From Prevotellaceae bacterium (GTDB lineage: Bacteria; Bacteroidota; Bacteroidia; Bacteroidales; UBA932): 7,569 nt of DNA. The stretch lies in assembly GCA_031254635.1 (NCBI GenBank), contig JAIRUB010000078.1, positions 1 through 7,569 of the forward strand, given 5' to 3'. The notes under the pieces are model-generated. The model searched no databases. It was given only the letters and a program-made list of their open reading frames with translations, and had not been told where the DNA came from. Within the stretch, counting starts at the first letter, position 1, and every line of letters begins with the position of its first letter. The position numbers and the translations under genes are program-made. Shown in pieces: positions 1 through 5,597 of this stretch.

Positions 1-151
1 CGAGAGTACCGGCGTGGCCTACCTTGATTTTCTTTTGACCTGTTTTCTTTTGGAGCAGGAACTTCACCTTGCGTACCACATCCGCCGAGGTCCAACGATA
101 GGGTTTATCAATGGGAATAACAACTCCTCCTTCTATGTTAATGGTTAGCAT
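1..151 (-). CDS. truB: tRNA pseudouridine(55) synthase TruB, N-terminal part (runs off the left edge)
   Basis: Only the first 50 codons are in the window. TruB converts U55 in the T-loop of tRNAs to pseudouridine in the cytoplasm. The visible protein shows the family's two N-terminal signatures: IDKPYRWTSADVVRKVK at residues 14-30 (usual form IDKPxGxTSxDVV) and KVGHAGTL at 43-50. The catalytic Asp, which follows GHAGTL in the family, would be residue 51, just outside the window. The ATG at 149-151 is chosen because it sits one base after the stop of the upstream membrane-protein gene, which suggests translational coupling, and because the short lead (LTINIEGGVV) before IDKP is normal for this family. 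The stretch coding for residues 7-9 (GAAGGAGGA) resembles a ribosome binding site, but no good in-frame start follows it. It is probably the last visible gene of the panC operon. Confidence 0.9.
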   Translation of the reverse strand, partial: MLTINIEGGVVIPIDKPYRWTSADVVRKVKFLLQKKTGQKKIKVGHAGTL

Positions 152-152
152 A

Positions 153-1184
153 TTAAGGCTTTGAACCTTGAACTTTAAATTTTAAACTTATTGCGATTAG
201 AGAAATCAACCCGAAGAAAATCATCATCACCGCTTGCGATTCGTGGGAAATAATAGCAAAGGCGTCGGCCGTACCGGCAGGGAGGAGGTATATTGCCACC
301 AAAGCTGTAGAAACTATAAAGTGGAAAGCTCCCAGTCCGCCTTGTACAGGCACTACCCAGCCAAGCGCCCCTACCACCATAAGGAACAAGGCGTCGGCCA
401 TGAGAAGGCCGTTAGTATCAGGCATGGCTTTCATAATAGTAAACGACTGCATGAGATACAAGAACCATATCAATAAGGTGTAAGCAAAGAATTGGTTCTT
501 TTTCTTCAAGCGGAAACCTGCTTTCAGCCCTTTGCCCAAGCCCAAAAATAGTTTGACAATCTTTTGTATCCAGCCGATTTTTAGTATTTTTTTACGAAAG
601 ACAATGATTAATACCACTCCCGCAACACCAATCATTACAGCCATTAGCCATTGTCCGACATTACTTCCGGCACTGCTCGCCAAAGGCTGCCATATTCTAT
701 CATAGATAAAAACACCGAAAGTTTCCAACCTCAGAAAAATAACCAACACTACAAAAGCAAGTATGCAAAGTAGGTCGAAACCCCGCTCCAACACTACTGT
801 TCCCAATAAAGAGTCGAAAGGTATTTTTTCGGTTTTACGCAAAGCGCCGCAACGCACTATCTCGCCCAGGCGCGGAAGAGCAAAATTAGCAAGGTAAGTC
901 AACATCACTGCATCATAAGTATTTTTTAAGGATGGACGGTAGTTTAGCGGTTCGATGATGATGCGCCAACGTTGCGCACGCACCAAAATAGCCAGCCATC
1001 CGGCCAACATCGACAAACCTACCCACCAATAGTTGGCCTGCCCCAATGCTTGTATTACTTTCGGCCAATCCACGCTGCGCACAAAGGCCCATACCAAATA
1101 CACGGTAAGCGCCGAAAAAAAGGTATATTTCAATAATTCAAATGTGATTTTTTTCTTACTCCGGGGTGTTGTTGCTGTGTCCAT
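153..1184 (-). CDS. UPF0104 / lysylphosphatidylglycerol synthase TM-region family membrane protein
   Basis: A 343-residue integral membrane protein of the YbhN/AglD/MprF-N-terminal family. Family landmarks are visible: RAQRWR at 69-74, NFALPRLGEIVR at 100-111, ERGFD at 133-137 and GGLGAFH at 282-288, within about eight hydrophobic segments. No C-terminal aminoacyl-transferase domain of the MprF type follows, so it is the membrane-only form. The family is linked to lipid transfer or flipping and to lipid-linked sugar metabolism, but the substrate of this protein cannot be read from the sequence. The start at 1182-1184 is one base after the panD stop (TAAGATG), and truB begins one base after its own stop, so the three genes are probably co-translated. 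The last residues (KFKVQGSKP) are unlike the family core and come from a short tandem heptamer repeat in the DNA. Confidence 0.85.
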   Translation of the reverse strand: MDTATTPRSKKKITFELLKYTFFSALTVYLVWAFVRSVDWPKVIQALGQANYWWVGLSMLAGWLAILVRAQRWRIIIEPLNYRPSLKNTYDAVMLTYLANFALPRLGEIVRCGALRKTEKIPFDSLLGTVVLERGFDLLCILAFVVLVIFLRLETFGVFIYDRIWQPLASSAGSNVGQWLMAVMIGVAGVVLIIVFRKKILKIGWIQKIVKLFLGLGKGLKAGFRLKKKNQFFAYTLLIWFLYLMQSFTIMKAMPDTNGLLMADALFLMVVGALGWVVPVQGGLGAFHFIVSTALVAIYLLPAGTADAFAIISHESQAVMMIFFGLISLIAISLKFKVQGSKP

Positions 1185-1185
1185 C

Positions 1186-1539
1186 TTAAGCTATTAATTT
1201 GTTGGTGGTCGTGTCGGGAAATGTCACGGCCGGAGTGAATGTTCTGGCTTCTTCAGGTGTCATAAGACCATAAGCCATAACAATAATGATGTGCCCCACC
1301 TCTACCTTGTGAGCAGCAGCGCCATTAATACCTATTTTTCCGCTCCCACGCTCGCCTTTGATTACGTAAGTGTCGAAGCGCTCGCCATTATTGATGTTGG
1401 AAACGGTCACTCTTTCGTGTTCTAACAAATTGGCTGCATCCATTAGGTCCTCGTCAATAGTGATGCTTCCGATGTAGTGTAAGTTGGCCTCTGTAATGGT
1501 TACACGATGAATTTTGGATTTGAGTATTTCTATTTGCAT
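1186..1539 (-). CDS. panD: Aspartate 1-decarboxylase PanD
   Basis: This 117-residue protein decarboxylates L-aspartate to beta-alanine, the precursor that PanC joins to pantoate. It is a cytosolic pyruvoyl enzyme made as a proenzyme that cleaves itself. The cleavage site is plain: Gly24-Ser25 in HYIGSITID, where Ser25 becomes the pyruvoyl group. Other family residues are present at their usual places: Lys9, Arg54, Thr57 and Tyr58 (GERFDTYVI), and the NGAAAH loop at 72-77. The length is close to the usual 115-130 residues, and nothing essential is missing. It starts 18 bases after the panC stop, with only a weak purine stretch (GAGAAAA) upstream, and ends one base before the UPF0104 gene. It is the second gene of the panC-panD-UPF0104-truB operon. 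Confidence 0.97.
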   Translation of the reverse strand: MQIEILKSKIHRVTITEANLHYIGSITIDEDLMDAANLLEHERVTVSNINNGERFDTYVIKGERGSGKIGINGAAAHKVEVGHIIIVMAYGLMTPEEARTFTPAVTFPDTTTNKLIA

Positions 1540-1557
1540 AATATAAATTTTCTCGAA

Positions 1558-2394
1558 TTATTTTAATTTGATATTATCAATCAAACGGATAGGGTGGGCA
1601 TAAACGGCAATACAAAGTTGTATGCTGTCGGCCTCATTCCATTCGGTAATTGGTTGCAGGCTGTGTGCATCAACAATTTCTGCATATTCGGTTTCTAACA
1701 CAGGGTTGGCATCAATGGTGGTTTGTACCCATTTTTTTAATGCAGGAACAGTTGTGCTATTCACCTTACCGAAAGCTTCTTGCAGCGTTTTGTATATAAG
1801 CGGGGCATGGGCGCGTTGTGTTGCGGAAAGCAGCAAATTTCGGGAACTCATAGCCAAACCATCAGGCTCACGAACAGTGGGGCAAGCCACTATGTGCAAG
1901 GGCAACTGCTCTTGTGCTGTCAAAGCTTTGATGATAGCCAACTGCTGAAAATCTTTTTCGCCGAAAAAGGCAAGTTGCGGCTGCACTAATCTGAACAGGC
2001 GTTTAACCACCTGCGCTACGCCATTGAAGTGCCCGGGCCGATAAAAGCCCTCCATCACCTTGTCCATAGCACCGAAATCAAATATTCGGGTATCAGGTTC
2101 CGGATAAATTTCTTTTTCTGTAGGTGTGAAAATAATATCTGCGCCTGCCAATTTTAATTTTTTAATATCAGCTTCCGGCTCGCGCGGATAATTTTTCAAA
2201 TCCTCGGGATTATTAAACTGAGTAGGATTGACAAAGATACTCACCACTACAACATCGCTACCGGCTTTGGCTTGCCGCACCAAAGAGAGATGCCCCTCGT
2301 GCAAGGCACCCATGGTAGGCACAAAGCCGATGGTTTTCCTCTCGCGAAATGAGGCCAATTCTTGCACTAAGTTTGTAGCTGATGTGATAACCAT
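1558..2394 (-). CDS. panC: Pantothenate synthetase (pantoate-beta-alanine ligase) PanC
   Basis: A 278-residue cytosolic enzyme that joins pantoate and beta-alanine with ATP to form pantothenate, through a pantoyl-adenylate intermediate. All core motifs are visible: PTMGALHEGH at 26-35 (the HIGH-type nucleotide site is HEGH 32-35), FVNPTQF at 54-60, the GHFNGVAQVVKRLF stretch at 121-134, FFGEKDFQQL at 143-152 and MSSRN at 182-186, the counterpart of KMSKS. The length matches the family (about 280). The ATG at 2392-2394 leaves the normal short beta-strand before the PTMG motif. An AAGGA lies about 11 bases upstream and a good Bacteroidota-type promoter lies at 2420-2448. It is the first gene of the operon and is followed by panD after 18 bases. 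Confidence 0.97.
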   Translation of the reverse strand: MVITSATNLVQELASFRERKTIGFVPTMGALHEGHLSLVRQAKAGSDVVVVSIFVNPTQFNNPEDLKNYPREPEADIKKLKLAGADIIFTPTEKEIYPEPDTRIFDFGAMDKVMEGFYRPGHFNGVAQVVKRLFRLVQPQLAFFGEKDFQQLAIIKALTAQEQLPLHIVACPTVREPDGLAMSSRNLLLSATQRAHAPLIYKTLQEAFGKVNSTTVPALKKWVQTTIDANPVLETEYAEIVDAHSLQPITEWNEADSIQLCIAVYAHPIRLIDNIKLK

Positions 2395-2419
2395 TCTATC
2401 TTTTAATCCTTAAAAAGTA

Positions 2420-2448
2420 CAAATTTACTAAATTTTTTAGAAGTACAA
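2420..2448 (-). promoter_or_regulatory. Bacteroidota-type promoter for the panC operon
   Basis: On the minus strand, TTG (2446-2448) is followed after 18 bases by TAAATTTG (2420-2427), a perfect match to the TAnnTTTG -7 element. Transcription would start near 2413, giving a leader of roughly 20 bases before panC. The octamer TTGTACTT occurs twice, once at each promoter element, which may be chance or an operator. Confidence 0.6.
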
Positions 2449-2463
2449 TTAATCATTATTGTT

Positions 2464-2772
2464 TCACACAATAGATAGGCGTAATCCCAGCGCTTCTGTT
2501 ATACTAATGAAAGTGGATAACTGCATATCTGTTTCCCCTTTTTCCAAAAGAGCGATGTACTCCCGTTTCTTTCCAATTTTTTTCGCCAATTCTTGTTGTG
2601 TTACCCTTTCTTTTTTACGGACTTCTTTTAACAGTTCTGCATAGTACCATGCCTTAGCTTTAGCCTCAAAATCTGTACGTTTTACGGAGCCGATTTCCCC
2701 ATAGTATTTGTCAAACACTTTGTCGGAGTCTTTAAGCCTTAACAATTTTTGCTCATCTAAATTCATCTTCAT
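2464..2772 (-). CDS. HigA-like XRE-family antitoxin
   Basis: A 102-residue protein with a C-terminal helix-turn-helix of the XRE/Cro-C1 type: VTQQELAKKIGKKREYIALL, then EKGETDMQLSTFISITEALGL, spanning about residues 57-98. The N-terminal half is charged and predicted helical (DEQKLLRLKDSDKVFDKYYGE), probably the toxin-binding part. This is the layout of antitoxins that follow Gp49/RelE-type toxins. They neutralise the toxin and repress the shared promoter. The ATG at 2770-2772 has AAGGA 5 bases upstream; a second ATG two codons later is a possible alternative. It starts 13 bases after the end of the toxin reading frame at 2786. The gene is intact although the toxin frame is broken. It is much more AT-rich than panC or dut, which fits lateral acquisition. 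Confidence 0.8.
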   Translation of the reverse strand: MKMNLDEQKLLRLKDSDKVFDKYYGEIGSVKRTDFEAKAKAWYYAELLKEVRKKERVTQQELAKKIGKKREYIALLEKGETDMQLSTFISITEALGLRLSIV

Positions 2773-2785
2773 AATCCTTATTTTT

Positions 2786-3145
2786 TTAGTCTTTTACCAA
2801 TGTCTGAATAATCTTTATAGCCTTTTCTATCTCCCTCTTATACTGTTTTGTGTCTTTTTTTAGAAATGAGTTTAATAAAACAATTCGTTTTGCTTGCATG
2901 AAGTTAGCATTATCCACCGCTATCAATATTGTCCTGTGTTCATTTGCCTCCAATGAAATTCGCAACTCATATAATTCCGTATTGATAAATTTTTTAACAA
3001 ATTTTTCATTTACAATATATTACGTTTTGATAATTTCTATTATGTAAGCATATTTATCTCGTGTTTTCTCATCTAAATTTTCAAAATATGTCACAAATTT
3101 ATCCAAAAAAAGGACTTCTCGGATAATATTACTTTTTATTTCCAT
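2786..3145 (-). pseudogene. Gp49/HigB/RelE-family toxin gene broken by one in-frame stop
   Basis: Reading from ATG at 3143-3145, the frame codes for a 119-residue Gp49-like (DUF891, RelE superfamily) mRNA interferase, with one TAA at codon 42 (3020-3022). The part before the stop runs MEIKSNIIREVLFLDKFV to YAYIIEIIKT. The part after it carries the family core: FINTELYELRISLEANEHR at about 53-71, then TILIAVDNANF, AKRIVLLNSFLKKDTKQ at 85-101 and a C-terminal EIEKAIKIIQTL helix. A single C-to-T change (CAA, Gln, to TAA) would account for it, since the frame is otherwise perfectly continuous. No in-frame start follows the stop closely enough to rescue the core; the next ATG is codon 83. The order toxin then antitoxin matches HigBA loci. 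It is probably a true null allele, though a sequencing error cannot be excluded. Confidence 0.75.
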
Positions 3146-3150
3146 AGGAG

Positions 3151-3180
3151 TACGTAATATTACGTATTATAAATTATACG
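3151..3180 (-). promoter_or_regulatory. Palindromic operator candidates of the toxin-antitoxin locus
   Basis: TACGTAATATTACGTA (3151-3166) is a perfect 16-bp palindrome beginning six bases before the toxin start. Overlapping it, CGTAT-N8-ATACG (3163-3180) forms a second dyad. Both lie between the predicted -7 element and the start codon, where an XRE antitoxin would be expected to bind to repress its own operon. Binding is inferred. Confidence 0.5.
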
Positions 3181-3181
3181 A

Positions 3182-3211
3182 CAAAGGTAATAAATTTATT
3201 ACAAAATACAA
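3182..3211 (-). promoter_or_regulatory. Bacteroidota-type promoter for the toxin-antitoxin locus
   Basis: On the minus strand, TTG (3209-3211) is followed after exactly 19 bases by TACCTTTG (3182-3189), a perfect TAnnTTTG match. The predicted start of transcription is near 3175, inside the overlapping dyads, so a bound repressor would cover the initiation region. No terminator is visible between dut and this promoter, so read-through from dut is possible. Confidence 0.6.
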
Positions 3212-3286
3212 TTTTTTGCAATTATTTTTATTATTGTTTCAATCTGTATCCTAACAATTAATTCATTAGCATATTATCACATTAGC

Positions 3287-3721
3287 TCACTTTACCCCCG
3301 TAGAGCCAAAGCCGCCGGCTCCTCTTACGCTGTCCGACAGCTCATTAACCTCCGTCCACTCCACACGAGCGTGCTGGGCGACCACCATCTGTGCAATGCG
3401 CTCACCGGGCTGTAATACAAATTCTTGCGATGAAAGATTGACCAAAATCACCTTGATTTCGCCGCGGTAATCGGCATCAATAGTCCCCGGCGAATTTACT
3501 ATGGAAATACCATACTTAGCAGCTAAGCCGCTACGTGGACGAATCTGAGCCTCATAACCTTGCGGCAATTCAATAAAAAGTCCCGTAGGCACTAAGGAGC
3601 GCTCAAGGGGTTTTAACACCACAAGCTCTGAAATATTAGCCCGCAAATCCATGCCCGCCGAGCAAAGGGTTGCATAGGAAGGAAGCTCGAAAGGCGATTG
3701 ATTGATAATATTTACTTGCAT
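3287..3721 (-). CDS. dut: Deoxyuridine 5'-triphosphate nucleotidohydrolase (trimeric dUTPase)
   Basis: This 144-residue enzyme hydrolyses dUTP to dUMP and pyrophosphate, keeping uracil out of DNA and feeding dTMP synthesis. All five motifs of the trimeric dUTPase family are visible in order: AGMDLRA (22-28), RPRSGLA (61-67), NSPGTIDADYRGEIKVILVN (76-95, with the catalytic Asp in the IDADYRG segment), GERIAQMVV (106-114) and the glycine-rich RGAGGFGSTG (133-142) that closes over the nucleotide. The length is standard. The start at 3719-3721 lies inside the end of the flippase gene, with a 10-bp overlap, so translation is probably coupled. A flippase-dut pair is, as I recall, a common arrangement in Bacteroidota. 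The toxin-antitoxin locus lies downstream. Confidence 0.97.
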   Translation of the reverse strand: MQVNIINQSPFELPSYATLCSAGMDLRANISELVVLKPLERSLVPTGLFIELPQGYEAQIRPRSGLAAKYGISIVNSPGTIDADYRGEIKVILVNLSSQEFVLQPGERIAQMVVAQHARVEWTEVNELSDSVRGAGGFGSTGVK

Positions 3722-5190
3722 AATTTCTTTATATCCAATTTAATTTTTTCCATTTTTAACCAAATAAATACATAGCCGGCGAGTAACAGTGCGTGTACGC
3801 TCCATTTTAACCAGAGTGGAGTTATATTCATCCATTTACTGCATAAAAATAACAAGAAACCCACGCTCACATAAGTCCATATCTTTGGCCAATTATAAGG
3901 AATGGGATAATATTTTGCTCCTAACCAGGCGCTCAGTATTACCATTACCAAATAGCTGAAGAAATGCCCCCAAGCGGCAGCCATATAACCATATTGCGGC
4001 ATAAAAATTACATTGACTATCAAAGTAACCACCAAACCAACAGAAGTAATGTAAATGGCAAACTGCGTTTTTCCCGAAAGTTTATACCACATCGAAAGGT
4101 TAAAGGCAATCCCCAACAAAAGATAAGCGCCGAGCATAATCGGAACCACGCTTAATCCCGAACGGAAATCCTTTCCTATCAACAGGCCGATAGCGTCCAT
4201 ATAAAACATTACAAAAAGAAAGATGAACACACAGAAAGCCGTAAAATGATTCATCACTACGGCATAGCTGATGGGCGAGCGTTTATTTTTTTCGCCGGCA
4301 AAGAAGAATGGTTCGGCTGCATACCTAAACATTTGCACAAAGAGCAACATAATTACTGCCAACTTCACACCTGCTTGGAAAACGCCCAACTGTTCCTGCC
4401 AAACTACTCCTTCCGGCGAGAAGTAACGGAACAATATACGGTCAATAAAATCATTGGCTACGCCCGGCAATCCCGCAATCATCAAGGGCAGCGAGTATAG
4501 CATCATCTTGCGCCACAGTTCGCCGCTGAATTTGAATTTAACTTTCAGAATATCGGGAATAAATAAGAACAAACACACCACGCAGCTCATAAAGATGGCA
4601 CAGAGGATATAACTGAAATCGGGCGTTGCCGACACAAAATTCAAGAACCACGAATCAGGATTGGCGACAAAGTAAGCGGGTGCAAAGAAAAAGAGCAGGA
4701 GGTTAAAGCCTAATTCCGTGCCGATTTTCACCGACTTCAATATGGCAAATTTAAAGGCCTGGTATTCAAAGCGCAGGCGGGCAAACAAGATGGAAATAAA
4801 ACTATCGATGGCCAAAATTCCACCGAGATAAATCACACAAATACGATAGCTTTTATAACCTAACCAGGAAGCGATGTCGCCCGACCACAATAGCATACAA
4901 AAGAAGAAAAGAGAGGTGAGCAACAACATGCTGGTAAGCGCTGTTGAGAACACTTCGCGCGGCCGGTCGCTTTGGTTGGCAAAACGCAGGCAACCGGTTT
5001 CCATTCCCATTGTCAGCACCACTTGTAAAATAGCTATATAGGTAAGAAATTCTGTTGCTATGCCATAATCGGCTGTGGTCAGCATACGGGTGTAGATAGG
5101 CACAAAAACAAAATTCAGTACACGGGCTAAGATAGTGCTTAACCCGTAAATGGCCGTTTCACCGGCTAATTTTTTCAAATGACTGGCCAT
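3712..5190 (-). CDS. Wzx/MATE-like polysaccharide (lipid-linked oligosaccharide) flippase
   Basis: A 492-residue polytopic membrane protein with about 12-14 hydrophobic segments. The N-terminus (LAGETAIYGLSTILARVLNF, then VFVPIYTRMLTTADYGIATE, residues about 8-47) is the characteristic opening of the polysaccharide biosynthesis / oligosaccharide flippase family, with the conserved YTR-L-T-DYG stretch. Pairs of transmembrane segments follow to the end, with a short basic C-terminal tail (KMEKIKLDIKKLCK). Such proteins move undecaprenyl-linked glycans across the inner membrane. The exact cargo (O-antigen, capsule, peptidoglycan precursor or other) is unknown, and no glycosyltransferases are nearby to suggest it. 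The ATG at 5188-5190 has no clear Shine-Dalgarno sequence. Its 3' end overlaps dut by 10 bp. UppP in the same window recycles the carrier lipid such a flippase would use. Confidence 0.88.
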   Translation of the reverse strand: MASHLKKLAGETAIYGLSTILARVLNFVFVPIYTRMLTTADYGIATEFLTYIAILQVVLTMGMETGCLRFANQSDRPREVFSTALTSMLLLTSLFFFCMLLWSGDIASWLGYKSYRICVIYLGGILAIDSFISILFARLRFEYQAFKFAILKSVKIGTELGFNLLLFFFAPAYFVANPDSWFLNFVSATPDFSYILCAIFMSCVVCLFLFIPDILKVKFKFSGELWRKMMLYSLPLMIAGLPGVANDFIDRILFRYFSPEGVVWQEQLGVFQAGVKLAVIMLLFVQMFRYAAEPFFFAGEKNKRSPISYAVVMNHFTAFCVFIFLFVMFYMDAIGLLIGKDFRSGLSVVPIMLGAYLLLGIAFNLSMWYKLSGKTQFAIYITSVGLVVTLIVNVIFMPQYGYMAAAWGHFFSYLVMVILSAWLGAKYYPIPYNWPKIWTYVSVGFLLFLCSKWMNITPLWLKWSVHALLLAGYVFIWLKMEKIKLDIKKLCK

Positions 5191-5228
5191 TAGTAGAACT
5201 GTTTGAATTTAACAGACAAAAAACAATG

Positions 5229-5260
5229 GCAAGTTATATAAAATATTTTAGATGGCAAAA
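5229..5260 (-). promoter_or_regulatory. Weak promoter candidate for the flippase-dut pair
   Basis: On the minus strand, TTTTG (5256-5260) is followed after 19 bases by TAACTTGC (5229-5236). The spacing suits a Bacteroidota promoter, but the -7 element matches TAnnTTTG poorly. It is offered because it is the best candidate found upstream of the flippase. Confidence 0.3.
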
Positions 5261-5287
5261 GAAGAGCGAAAACATTCATTGAAAAAT

Positions 5288-5320
5288 TTTGCAAATCCAA
5301 AAAAATAACACTTATATTTG
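5288..5320 (+). promoter_or_regulatory. Orphan plus-strand promoter candidate
   Basis: TTTG (5288-5291) and TATATTTG (5313-5320), separated by 21 bases, make a good plus-strand Bacteroidota promoter. No real gene follows: the first ATG downstream (at 5339) opens only an 11-codon frame. A weak stem ATTTG-TTAGA-CAAAT (5351-5365) and T-rich DNA follow. It may be left over from a gene lost when mobile elements entered, or it may be chance in AT-rich DNA. Confidence 0.3.
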
Positions 5321-5364
5321 CCTTGTAATTGAATACTTGATGTACTTTCCATTTGTTAGACAAA

Positions 5365-5460
5365 TTATTTTTTGAGTTTTTTGCTGATTCTTCGCTTTAC
5401 TTCATCAGACATATGCTTCCCATACATCGGGTTATTTATACCCTGTTGTCTAATTGACAT
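5365..5460 (-). CDS. 31-codon ORF with a NUMOD3-like motif (remnant or small protein)
   Basis: From ATG at 5458-5460 the frame codes for 31 residues ending in TAA. The sequence GINNPMYGKHMSDEVKRRIS (residues 7-26), followed by KKLKK, closely resembles the NUMOD3 module, a small helical DNA-binding motif usually repeated at the C-terminus of GIY-YIG and HNH homing endonucleases (typical form NPMYGKxHSEExKxKIS). No nuclease domain is present here. The frame stays open upstream to a TGA at 5512-5514 inside the outer IS repeat, but those residues are hydrophobic and not recognisable. No convincing ribosome binding site is seen. The simplest reading is the tail of a lost homing-endonuclease-like gene; a genuine free-standing small DNA-binding protein is possible. 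It is the main content of the gene-poor stretch 5191-5545. Confidence 0.4.
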   Translation of the reverse strand: MSIRQQGINNPMYGKHMSDEVKRRISKKLKK

Positions 5461-5505
5461 CAATAGTATGAACTTTATAGAAAGTAAATAGTAAAGAATA
5501 TGGTC

Positions 5506-5525
5506 TAATAGTCAAAAGTGTTGAT
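5506..5525 (+). repeat. Extra copy of the IS left terminal repeat
   Basis: These 20 bases (TAATAGTCAAAAGTGTTGAT) are identical to the IS left terminal repeat at 5546-5565, in the same orientation and exactly 40 bp away; the identity extends one base further left. The 19 bases between the copies include TGATG-aaaagg-CATCA, a small stem. It may be a footprint of an earlier copy of the element or part of a composite left end. Confidence 0.75.
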
Positions 5526-5563
5526 GAAAAGGCATCATTTTTCACTAATAGTCAAAAGTGTTG

Positions 5564-5597
5564 ATTTTTCAGGCGGGATTAATCCCGCCTGAAAAAT
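5564..5597. repeat. Perfect 34-bp palindrome centred on the transposase stop codon
   Basis: The dyad axis is between 5580 and 5581, inside the TAA stop of the transposase (5579-5581). Each arm has the GC-rich core CAGGCGGGATT flanked by five T and one A. One arm encodes the last residues FFRRD plus the stop; the other overlaps the inner edge of the left terminal repeat. RNA from either strand would form a hairpin of up to about 15 pairs. The flanks are T before and A after the stem, the reverse of an intrinsic terminator, so I do not call it one. Confidence 0.9.

Noticed and set aside
234..476. Plus-strand open frame opposite the UPF0104 gene
   Set aside because: Antisense shadow of a clear membrane-protein gene, with no recognisable domain or start signal.
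3014..3024. A copy of half the operator (ACGTAATAT) inside the broken toxin gene, overlapping its stop codon
   Set aside because: A nine-base match in very AT-rich DNA is weak; the match follows from the nonsense mutation and gives only half a dyad.
2850..3047. Plus-strand 65-codon frame across the toxin region
   Set aside because: The minus strand codes for a recognisable Gp49/RelE toxin over the same bases; the plus frame shows no family.
5505..5565. Two equally spaced repeats as a small CRISPR array
   Set aside because: Only two copies, and they match the terminal repeat of the adjacent IS.
5564..5597. The palindrome as a bidirectional intrinsic terminator
   Set aside because: The hairpin is preceded by T and followed by A in both directions, so no U-tract follows the stem.
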